In this document: positions 20,278-26,142 of the stretch, in pieces
How the letters are laid out: the number at the start of each line of letters is the position of its first letter
Numbering within the stretch: position 1 is the first letter of the stretch
DNA from: a virus
DNA: 26,142 nucleotides
Virus record (IMG/VR): IMGVR_UViG_3300033153_003092
Coordinates: 1-26,142 of that record
Reading direction: 5' to 3' (one strand)
Notes under the pieces: model-generated
Database searches by the model: none
Seen by the model: only the letters and a program-made list of their open reading frames with translations
What the model was told of the DNA's origin: nothing
Position numbers and translations under genes: made by a program

Positions 20278-21837
20278 CTATTCAATGCTGAAATCAAGAG
20301 ACAGCACATAATTAATTGTTCCAAGTTGTGTGACTATTAATAACGGGCTTGTAATTGTCACTGTTCTTGTCGATTTTGAAATTGTTACAGTTGTTCCAGC
20401 GGAAAAAGCCTGTTCAGCGTCCGGGCCTGATTCAACAAGGGCTTGTTCAGAAAGATCGCTGTAAATCTTGTTTAACTCTGCTCTTATAGTCTCTTCATTA
20501 GCGACAGAATAACCAGGTCTTGCCTGACCTTCTGCGAGTCTGGACTGTGCAAATGTAGCCTTGAGCGTATTATAAAAAATCTCCCGACAAACTGAACCGG
20601 TTCTCACGTAGTTCAAGAATCTGAAAGAATCATTTACATTTCCTGCTGCGTCTGTGGTTCTTGTCGTTACGGCTTCACCCATTATCATGCCGTTTTGCGC
20701 TCTATTCACGCCGAAAGTTGTAAAACCGGCTGTAGATAGTGCAACCTGCTCAGTATTGCTGAAAAGGTTTGTTGACGATGTTACAGGCGTTCCGGCAAGC
20801 GGCGTGTTGAAATATGGCAAGCTTGCTGTGTGTGGGCCACCGATAGCGTCAAGAGGTGCATTGACTGCAACGATATTGGAAGCAATTGGAGCATTAAGCG
20901 TAAGCCTTTTCGACTCAACACCCATGAAATAAGCCATGGTATAATCAGCACATTGAACAATTGCAGAGCCTTTTAAATCTGCTGCCGTAATCTTGTTATT
21001 TCCTGCCACAACAAAACTCTGAGAGTTAAGACTACCAACGAGTGTAAGGTCATTTGCATATGTGTCAGAAGAACCCATAAACGCGATACCGTCCATGATG
21101 TCATTAGATGCGTTAAACCTTGCGTCAAGTAAATCAATCGGAATTGAAGAAGAAGCCGCCCAATTCTCAGGCCATAGAATTGATGTATATCTCAACCCGT
21201 CGATTTCATCAAGAATGCTTGTCAAAACCGGGTCGTTTGCGCCACTTGCAAAACCTGTCAATGTGTATGTTAGCCCTGCAACAGTACCGGTCACTTTACA
21301 TGCAAAATTATTGCCGATTGTGCCAACGTCTGAAGCAGTCCATGTTGTTGTGACAGTTGAATTGCTTGTAACAAATGGAGGGTAATTTGTCAGAGCGTCA
21401 AAAGCTGTTTCAATTGCCCCTGCGACTGTTGCGGCATCGTCACCGGATGTTACAGAGACAGTGACTTCAAAATCTTTTTCATCACCGACAGCCACAAGAT
21501 ATTCACCGTCTGCGGTTGCCGCACCGGCCATAACTATTGTTGCAGTAGCGGCCACGCCTGTTCCGCTTTCGTCAATACCAATAACTGAAAGTGGTGATTC
21601 GCCCGTGTTGCCCTGCTTCCAATTGATAACCGTATTATATAGATGGTCATCGCCTAAAAGTGTTCTGATTTCAGCATCCGACAAAGACTCAACACCTGTA
21701 TTAAGTGCTGAACTTACTGCGCTGGAAACCGCGCCAAGCTGCCCGACTATTAAGTCATTTCTGCCTGCAAACGGCGTCACAATAGCATCGGGTAATAATT
21801 GAATTGTTGTCCCTGGATGAGATTCTACACCAGCCAT
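20278..21837 (-). CDS. Tail sheath protein (Mu gpL-like)
   Basis: A 519-residue protein, start ATG 21837 overlapping the previous stop (TAATG). It has the N-terminal HPGTTIQLLPD, LIVGQLGAVSSAVSSAL, then a beta insertion domain (about residues 80-205, GEYLVAVGDEKDFEVTVSV, VAGAIETAFDAL), then DEIDGLRYTSILWPENWAAS, DLLDARFNASNDIMDG, IASNIVAVNAP and a C-terminal FRFLNYVRTGSVCREIFYNT and EETIRAELNKIYSDL. These are the sheath handshake and core segments. Sheath subunits contract to drive the tube. The length is typical for Mu-type sheath. Confidence 0.92.
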   Translation of the reverse strand: MAGVESHPGTTIQLLPDAIVTPFAGRNDLIVGQLGAVSSAVSSALNTGVESLSDAEIRTLLGDDHLYNTVINWKQGNTGESPLSVIGIDESGTGVAATATIVMAGAATADGEYLVAVGDEKDFEVTVSVTSGDDAATVAGAIETAFDALTNYPPFVTSNSTVTTTWTASDVGTIGNNFACKVTGTVAGLTYTLTGFASGANDPVLTSILDEIDGLRYTSILWPENWAASSSIPIDLLDARFNASNDIMDGIAFMGSSDTYANDLTLVGSLNSQSFVVAGNNKITAADLKGSAIVQCADYTMAYFMGVESKRLTLNAPIASNIVAVNAPLDAIGGPHTASLPYFNTPLAGTPVTSSTNLFSNTEQVALSTAGFTTFGVNRAQNGMIMGEAVTTRTTDAAGNVNDSFRFLNYVRTGSVCREIFYNTLKATFAQSRLAEGQARPGYSVANEETIRAELNKIYSDLSEQALVESGPDAEQAFSAGTTVTISKSTRTVTITSPLLIVTQLGTINYVLSLDFSIE

Positions 21838-22037
21838 TAGCTATCCTCCTTTTTCTTTTTAGTTGTCTTAATTTCTTTCTTTGCAATGCAACCGTCAAGG
21901 ATAGCGTCCTTTTTACGTCTACGCCATTTTAAATCAAGCGGTGTGCCTTCTTTGTCACAATCGATCACAAAATCAGCGCCGGGTTTTACACCGTGTATCT
22001 CAACACCGCTTTTGTTTGTGTATTCTACCTTTGCCAT
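21837..22037 (-). CDS. DUF2635-like protein (Mu gp38-like)
   Basis: The start is set at ATG 22037 (GGAG seven bases upstream), giving 66 residues. Upstream in-frame ATGs at 22049 and 22064 lack as good an RBS. The pattern EYTNKSGVEIHGVKPGADFVIDC, then GTPLDLKWRRRKKDAILDGCI and a Lys-rich tail resembles DUF2635 (Mu gp38): a short beta protein with '...V..P.G..... L......W.RR..DG.V'. Position before the sheath, as in Mu, supports this. Molecular role is unknown. Confidence 0.7.
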   Translation of the reverse strand: MAKVEYTNKSGVEIHGVKPGADFVIDCDKEGTPLDLKWRRRKKDAILDGCIAKKEIKTTKKKKEDS

Positions 22038-22063
22038 TTTGTTCTCCATCTGTTGTTTTAACA

Positions 22064-23182
22064 TTATGGTTCTACCGTTATTGCTATTGTTAGTTTTTCT
22101 GTTTCGTCTGCTTCAAACATTGGGAAATTACCGTTAAATTGTCTAAGTGCAACATCTTCATAAAAATTAAAGCCGTTATTTACTGTTATATCAATCGGTA
22201 CCTGCCATTCATATACTTGTGTATAGTATGATGTATTTGAAATACCTCGACCATGCCCGGCTGATACAGTGACAAAACTTGAATTATCTGCATCTGTTGC
22301 AAAACCACCAAAACCATAAAGGACTTGTAAAAGGTCAGTGTAAACTTCACCATACGCGAGTTCTTGAGCTGTTGCCCCGGATATATTTGCTGCTGTTCTG
22401 AAAAAAACAACAACAGAAAAATTATAAAGTAATCTTAACCTCATTTCGTTCTGATGCGTGTAACAGGCAATCGCATCATTAAGCGTGTGCCGGTCTTTTG
22501 ATACGTCTGCATCTGTCATAATAACAAAGGCCCAAAGGTCATCATTTGCAGATGCTTTTGTATATATCTCTTCTGCCCTCTCAATGGTGTCGGCTGCCGC
22601 GATTCTTGCGCCTGTCGTAGCCGATATATTAATTATTTCACCGCTTGGTAATTCTGGAACATCTGTTGATAGCTCAACTGTAAATTGCGTTGTCGTTGGC
22701 GCTGTATCTACTGATTGAGTGCCAAATATTGAAAGCGGTCTTTCTTCATATCCGGTCGCTGTCGTAAACGTCGGAACGCCTGTGGCTCCTGAAGGAAATG
22801 AAGCAATAACCGTTGTTGTTGATGGCACGTCAATAATTGATAATGTCGTGTTCCATTCTGATTCGTTAAACCCAACACACGGCAATGATTCTGTTTCAAT
22901 CGTGCTGTTAGGGGTTGTAAAATCATGAACATCTGAAAACGTAATCAATATTGAAACATCCTCAACCTCTTCTGCCACGGATGCTATATTGTTGGGTGTT
23001 TGACCACCGACAAATAAAAGAGGATCTGAAACAGATAAGCCGTGAGCCGATGGAGTGACAACCGTAATTGTTCGCCCTGCGCTTATTGTGGCCGTAGATA
23101 TAGTGATACTATCAGAGAATTTGTCAGATATTCTCGGTAAGTATTCCGCTAAGTGGTTCACTATGTCTGACGGTGTTCTCAT
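22064..23182 (-). CDS. Tail terminator candidate with inserted beta domains
   Basis: A 372-residue protein with ATG 23182 overlapping the gp10-like stop (ATGA). The start MRTPSDIVNHLAEYLPRI and the C-terminal part (IERAEEIYTKASANDDLWAFVIM, RLRLLYNFSVVVFFRTA, ELAYGEVYTDLLQVLYGF) look like a tail terminator or tail completion protein, consistent with its position between neck and sheath. Residues about 25-190 are Ser/Thr/Val-rich beta sequence containing TVVTPSAHGLSVSDPLLFVGG, which resembles the HGLS-type domain in baseplate J. Known terminators are usually under half this length, so the extra 160 or so residues are probably inserted domains. Confidence 0.6.
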   Translation of the reverse strand: MRTPSDIVNHLAEYLPRISDKFSDSITISTATISAGRTITVVTPSAHGLSVSDPLLFVGGQTPNNIASVAEEVEDVSILITFSDVHDFTTPNSTIETESLPCVGFNESEWNTTLSIIDVPSTTTVIASFPSGATGVPTFTTATGYEERPLSIFGTQSVDTAPTTTQFTVELSTDVPELPSGEIINISATTGARIAAADTIERAEEIYTKASANDDLWAFVIMTDADVSKDRHTLNDAIACYTHQNEMRLRLLYNFSVVVFFRTAANISGATAQELAYGEVYTDLLQVLYGFGGFATDADNSSFVTVSAGHGRGISNTSYYTQVYEWQVPIDITVNNGFNFYEDVALRQFNGNFPMFEADETEKLTIAITVEP

Positions 23183-23589
23183 ATGTTTCCTGCTTCCATT
23201 AATCTTGTATATGTGTATCCGGCCTTATTGTTTATTGCTCTTATAAGGTGCGGTCTTTTTATCATTTTGCGTGTTCCAAGTTCTAAAAATACGGCATAAT
23301 CAATGCTTTCACCTATATATGCCTGTTGTGAATTTCTAACTCCGTAATTACCGCTTGAAACAAGTTTTCCTGTTCTGTTCGCTGGTGCTTCGCCTGGTGC
23401 TGATGCTTGGTGCATTCCGTACATTCTGCCAGTTTTCTGAGTGTTTCTGATCAACCGCCGGTTTTCTTTTAGCACTTCCGGCAATATATCCTTTAATGCT
23501 TGTTCGATATTCTCTTTATGCGTTTGCCCCAATATATTTATTTTGGCAACAACTTCTCTCGATTTTGGGGTTATCTTAATTGATGCCAT
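23179..23589 (-). CDS. HK97 gp10-like neck/tail completion protein
   Basis: The start ATG 23589 is chosen because GGGAG lies six bases upstream. An in-frame ATG at 23637 lacks an RBS. The 136-residue protein has helical KENIEQALKDILPEVLKENRRLI and then SAPGEAPANRTGKLVSSGNYGV, YAVFLELGTRKMIKRPHLIRAI. The sequence 'SAPGE.P...TG.L ... YA.FLE.GT..M..RP.L..A' is the HK97 gp10 family hallmark. Such proteins close the head-tail interface. The end overlaps the next gene. Confidence 0.85.
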   Translation of the reverse strand: MASIKITPKSREVVAKINILGQTHKENIEQALKDILPEVLKENRRLIRNTQKTGRMYGMHQASAPGEAPANRTGKLVSSGNYGVRNSQQAYIGESIDYAVFLELGTRKMIKRPHLIRAINNKAGYTYTRLMEAGNI

Positions 23590-23743
23590 GGTCACTCCCA
23601 AATCTTTTGTACCCTGTTTTACGCTTGAAAAGGACATAAAATATAGACTTTATGAGTCTTGGCAAAAATAGAACGTCAACGTCTTCACAAATTATTCTTT
23701 TTGCTGGCGGTACTGGTTGCAATAGTGGTATTAATTGTCCCAT
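23576..23743 (-). CDS. Possible small protein in the head-tail gap
   Basis: A 55-residue ORF from ATG 23743, two bases after the stop codon of the head-tail joining gene, to TAA 23576, overlapping the start of the gp10-like gene. The product begins MGQLIPLLQPVPPAKRII and is basic and Pro/Leu-rich, with no family recognised. In favour: tight spacing and overlap like the rest of the operon, and it fills the only 155-base gap in the head-tail block. Against: no good RBS. It could equally be noise. Confidence 0.3.
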   Translation of the reverse strand: MGQLIPLLQPVPPAKRIICEDVDVLFLPRLIKSIFYVLFKRKTGYKRFGSDHGIN

Positions 23744-23744
23744 A

Positions 23745-24158
23745 TTATGCTTTTGTTGCCTCTTTTGTATCCACGCCTCTTTCAATGCAAAGAATTTCTA
23801 TAGTTGTTTTCATTTCATTTAAATCTGTTACGCCTACGATTCTAAACCGCCTGTCGTTATGCTCAATAAAAACATTATCAGAATCTAAAGGCATTATAGT
23901 TGCATCATAAAATATAGATGCTTTATGTGTCGGCCTGTCCTCAATATTAACACCTTCGAATAACCTTGCTGCACTCCCCGATAATCCAAGTGTTTCAAAA
24001 ATAGACCACGGCTCAAGCAATGTTGTAAAAGCCGTTGACGGGTTAATTGTTCCTATTGTTGGCGCTCCCATCGAACGAGTAACAAGTTTAATCTTGTCTT
24101 GCATATCACCCGTACATAGTTTTGTTTTCTTCTTCTTTTTCGCTACACAAATAGGCAT
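23745..24158 (-). CDS. Head-tail joining protein (head closure)
   Basis: A 137-residue protein with ATG 24158 fused to the previous stop (TAATG). It has the N-terminal C-x-A-KKKKKTKLCTGDMQDKIKLVTR, then FEGVNIEDRPTHKASIFYD and NVFIEHNDRRFRIVGVTDL, and ends with EILCIERGV. The 'CxGDL...I....R' start and 'F..V......TH...I.Y......' and 'RF.I..V.....' strands match the phage head-tail adaptor family (SPP1 gp16-like). It closes the connector after packaging. Confidence 0.8.
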   Translation of the reverse strand: MPICVAKKKKKTKLCTGDMQDKIKLVTRSMGAPTIGTINPSTAFTTLLEPWSIFETLGLSGSAARLFEGVNIEDRPTHKASIFYDATIMPLDSDNVFIEHNDRRFRIVGVTDLNEMKTTIEILCIERGVDTKEATKA

Positions 24159-24763
24159 TATGCAAATACCTCAATTATTCTGTACATATTAATCACACTC
24201 GCTACGCCTGCCGGAAAACCTGACATTGCCATAACTTGTGAACATGCGCTTGCGTCAATGCAATCATTCCGGTTTTTGTGCATAAAATTAACATAACCCA
24301 TGATTGCTATTTTGATTTCCATCGGTACGGCTGATGCTGCTCCGTACCCTACTGTTGTAATCACTCTTAAAGGAAACGGCACGTCGTCAAGGCTTGTTGT
24401 GGAATCATTGAATAAAATACGGGTAAAGCCGTGATTGCGCTTTTTCAACTGGTAATCTTCATCTACATAAGAGCTATCAACTAAAACCTGAACGCTTGTA
24501 ATTGTGTTTAATGGCGCGCGTCTGAACGATAAAAAAGGATATCTTTCATAACCTGTACGAAACAAGCTATCAAAATCACCCTGAACCGTTCTGACAACAA
24601 AATATTGACCTGTATATGTTTCGATTGAATTTGTTGCTGCAATTATCAAATCTGTTATAAGGTCATCTTCCGCGGTGCTTGTAATCTTCATGTACTCTTT
24701 GCAATCTGCAAGGGTTACAGGATATTCAGAGGCAGCAACGGTTATTTCATACAAGTCAGCCAC
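24158..24763 (-). CDS. gp6-like head-tail connector protein
   Basis: A 201-residue protein, GTG start at 24763 sharing one base with the preceding TAG. It has YPVTLADCKEYMKITSTAEDDLITDLIIAATNSIETYTGQYFV, then a T-x-Q-G-D-F segment, RRAPLNTITSVQVL, PLRVITTVGYG and AIMGYVNFMHKNR. The pattern 'VTLAD.K.YL.I....DD..I..LI.AA...IE.YTG' is the HK97 gp6 / Phage_connect_1 family, which forms a ring below the portal. Order with the joining protein is the usual one. Confidence 0.88.
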   Translation of the reverse strand: MADLYEITVAASEYPVTLADCKEYMKITSTAEDDLITDLIIAATNSIETYTGQYFVVRTVQGDFDSLFRTGYERYPFLSFRRAPLNTITSVQVLVDSSYVDEDYQLKKRNHGFTRILFNDSTTSLDDVPFPLRVITTVGYGAASAVPMEIKIAIMGYVNFMHKNRNDCIDASACSQVMAMSGFPAGVASVINMYRIIEVFA

Positions 24764-25098
24764 TATTCAACCTCAATTTCAGTGATTGCTTTTGCGATGG
24801 CTTCATCTTCAGTCTTTGCCCTTACTTTTGCAATATTTTCGATGCCTTTAAATTTAATATTCCACCATCCGGCCTTGCCCTTCTCAGCAGACTCCAGAAT
24901 ATATTTTTCTTCTGTTTCTGCAATAACCGGCTCAATAAATTCAGGTTTTGGCTCTTCTTTTTTTGGCAATTCAGCAAGACCATCACCTATTAACTGTTTT
25001 GCCTTGTCGTCATTCATTTCCTGCATGCCTTCTTGAATCTCTTCAACGTAGATTCCCTTGAAAGCCCACAAGCCTGATTTTTTAACATTGATTAACAT
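24763..25098 (-). CDS. Small phage head-region protein, 111 aa
   Basis: A 111-residue protein with ATG 25098 after AAAGGTGA. The N-terminal part (LINVKKSGLWAFKGIYVEEIQEG, MNDDKAKQLIGDGLAEL) resembles the short phage proteins found between capsid and connector genes. The middle is a Lys/Glu/Pro linker and the C-terminus a basic-acidic helical tail with WWNIKFKGIENIAKVRAKT, EDEAIAKAITEIE. Role unknown, perhaps head assembly. The gene is preceded by the 9-bp GC hairpin at 25114-25137. Confidence 0.6.
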   Translation of the reverse strand: MLINVKKSGLWAFKGIYVEEIQEGMQEMNDDKAKQLIGDGLAELPKKEEPKPEFIEPVIAETEEKYILESAEKGKAGWWNIKFKGIENIAKVRAKTEDEAIAKAITEIEVE

Positions 25099-25113
25099 GG
25101 TTCACCTTTTAAT

Positions 25114-25137
25114 GCCGGGGGCCGTTAAGCCCCCGGC
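25114..25137 (-). repeat. Strong GC-rich hairpin in the capsid operon
   Basis: GCCGGGGGC (25114-25122) and GCCCCCGGC (25129-25137) form a perfect 9-bp stem with a 6-base loop between the small head gene and the next gene. On the minus strand it is followed by ATTAAAAGG, without a T tract. It may cause partial termination or protect the upstream capsid mRNA from decay. Confidence 0.6.
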
Positions 25138-25143
25138 TATTAA

Positions 25144-25548
25144 TTATACTGGTAGATTCTCAGCATGTTTGATAACGCCGGTGTAAATTGTAGCGCCGTC
25201 AGTTGTTACAGTCGATACAACAGAAACCCTGACATATCTCAAGTTTGAATGGATACCAACGCTAAGACTTTCAGCACCATCAGCAGTAGCAGCGCCAACG
25301 ACAGGAAGAGTCCCGATAAGTTTATTAGTCGGAAGAGTAACGGCGTCTGAAAGGTCTGATTCGTCACCCTCCTGAATCAGCATTGTATATGTTCCATCTG
25401 TCCAAGCTACACACGCCATAAAAGCCGTGAACCCCAATTCAAATGATGCCGTGTCCCAAATAGGCCCGGCGGTGGTTGTGTCTGAATCAATAACGGTATA
25501 ATCCGCTTTATATGTAATCATTTTTGTTACTTGATCGCGTACAGCCAT
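25144..25548 (-). CDS. Probable head accessory protein, 134 aa
   Basis: A 134-residue protein with ATG 25548 after AAGGAG, directly downstream of the capsid gene. It has MAVRDQVTKMITYKADYTVI, FMACVAWTDGTYTMLIQEGDESDLSDA, then LIGTLPVV, LSVGIHSNLRYVRVSVVST and VIKHAENLP. A 'GI..N.RYVRVSVVST.TT.GA' segment is common in small proteins just downstream of HK97-type capsid genes. It could be a head decoration protein, but the exact family is not recognised, so this is by position. Confidence 0.55.
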   Translation of the reverse strand: MAVRDQVTKMITYKADYTVIDSDTTTAGPIWDTASFELGFTAFMACVAWTDGTYTMLIQEGDESDLSDAVTLPTNKLIGTLPVVGAATADGAESLSVGIHSNLRYVRVSVVSTVTTDGATIYTGVIKHAENLPV

Positions 25549-25568
25549 TTTTTTAACTCCTTATTTGA

Positions 25569-25586
25569 GGGGTGACGAATCACCCC
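25569..25586 (-). repeat. UUCG-tetraloop hairpin after the capsid gene
   Basis: On the minus strand GGGGTGA-TTCG-TCACCCC is a perfect 7-bp stem capped by a UUCG tetraloop, just after the capsid stop codon. It has no T tract, so it is probably an mRNA-stability or partial-termination element that favours capsid message. The RBS of the next gene begins about eight bases further on. Confidence 0.65.
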
Positions 25587-25593
25587 ATTATAA

Positions 25594-26142
25594 TTATGTA
25601 GCAGTTACTTTAAGGATCTTGCCTGCTTCGTAATTTGTAACAGCACCACCGACACGTTTAGTCGTGTAATATAAAACATAAGGTTTCGCTGAAAAAGGAT
25701 CACGAAGAACCCGGACGCCCATTCTGTCAACGATTGTATAAAATTCCTGCCAATCAGCAAGAGCAATAACAAGCGCGGAATCCGCTTTTGCTGGCATATC
25801 AGCAAAAAGATTAACAGGTTTACCCATGATAACCATCTGGCCACCTTCAGCAATTACACGCTGATTAATCAGATATTCGCCTGAGCTTGCAGTCAGTGTC
25901 ATCACGTAGGTAAAAAATGTATCTCTGGACATGGCCCATTGTGATGACATTTGGTATTCTTCAAACAGCTTACCCATGAGGCTGATCAGGTCGTTTGCTG
26001 CAATCGTGGAAGCTGTAGCGGTATCAAGTTGCTCTACTGTGTTTCTCTGATAAGTCGTTGCAGTTGTTCTGTCTGCGTAGGTCAAGAAACCTTTAGGCTT
26101 TAAAGATCCATCGCCAGTTACAAAAGAAGTGTTCTCAAGTCT
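25594..26142 (-). CDS. Major capsid protein, HK97 family (partial, 5' end missing)
   Basis: The frame is open from the window edge at 26142 (182 residues visible) to the stop at 25594. It contains SFVTGDGSLKPKGFLTYADR near the edge, MGKLFEEYQMSSQWAMSRDTFF, LTASSGEYLINQR, GGQMVIMGKPVNLFADMPA and LALADW-like LVIALADWQEFYTIVDRMGV, then a C-terminal TTKRVGGAVTNYEAGKILKV. These fit the C-terminal two-thirds of an HK97-fold capsid: 'G.G...P.G', A-domain strands, 'FGD....Y.I.DR.G' and 'R.GG.V...EA...L'. The N-terminal part and any protease or portal lie beyond the window. Confidence 0.88.
   Translation of the reverse strand, partial: RLENTSFVTGDGSLKPKGFLTYADRTTATTYQRNTVEQLDTATASTIAANDLISLMGKLFEEYQMSSQWAMSRDTFFTYVMTLTASSGEYLINQRVIAEGGQMVIMGKPVNLFADMPAKADSALVIALADWQEFYTIVDRMGVRVLRDPFSAKPYVLYYTTKRVGGAVTNYEAGKILKVTAT

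Noticed and set aside
23659-23910. Plus-strand ORF with a convincing membrane segment near its start
   Set aside because: It begins with TTG without a proper RBS and mostly lies antisense to the head-tail joining gene. The hydrophobic run comes from the complementary codon bias of that stretch, so I treat it as a chance frame.
1-26142. tRNA or rRNA genes
   Set aside because: No cloverleaf-like sequence with a T-arm GGTTCGA-type box or rRNA-like segment was noticed in reading either strand.

Overview
This window looks like part of a tailed phage or prophage with a contractile (myovirus) tail, from an AT-rich and apparently uncultured bacterial host. The structural genes combine an HK97-type head (major capsid protein, gp6-like connector, head-tail joining protein, gp10-like neck protein) with a phage Mu-type contractile tail: sheath, tube, frameshifted chaperone, tape measure, DNA-circulation protein, gp44/gp45/gp46/gp47/gp48-like baseplate. 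No transposase, integrase, portal or terminase gene lies in the window, so the Mu resemblance covers the tail only. The host cannot be named from the sequence.

Left arm, 1-6640, plus strand: about 20 short, tightly packed genes with very strong purine-rich ribosome binding sites (AAGGAGAGAG types) and frequent ATGA or TAATG stop/start overlaps. Recognisable functions are DNA replication and recombination: an O-like replication initiator split by a +1 frame change at CCC-TAA, a probable helicase-loader-like protein, an SSB whose frame has no normal start codon, and a RecU-like Holliday junction resolvase. Around them are small DUF3850, DUF551-like, zinc-ribbon and helix-turn-helix proteins. 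The arm ends with an M15-family endolysin and a conserved small protein.

An 8-bp GC-rich hairpin at 6649-6670 separates this arm from the right arm, which is read on the minus strand from beyond 26142 down to 6680. In transcription order it holds: capsid protein (5' end outside the window), a small head protein, connector and joining proteins, neck protein, tail terminator candidate, DUF2635-like protein, sheath, tube, chaperone with a textbook -1 slippery heptamer (T TTT TTT), tape measure, DNA-circulation protein, hub, spike, gp46-like, baseplate J, gp48-like, tail fibre, a four-helix membrane protein of unknown role and a holin-like protein with a C-terminal membrane anchor. Most of these genes overlap by 1-4 bases and form one late operon.

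The last three minus-strand genes (9728 to 6680: a small beta-rich protein, a LamG-like protein and a fibre-like protein) are set apart from that operon. A near-consensus promoter (TTGACA, 17-base spacer, TATAGT) is followed within about 115 bases by two inverted repeats, the second a good intrinsic terminator. This is either a small phage RNA or an attenuator leader.

Points most worth a second look: the three frame-change sites, the promoter/terminator leader at 9746-9895, two minus-oriented terminators inside the plus-strand early region, shared inserted domains in baseplate J and the tail terminator candidate, and small duplications in the early region.
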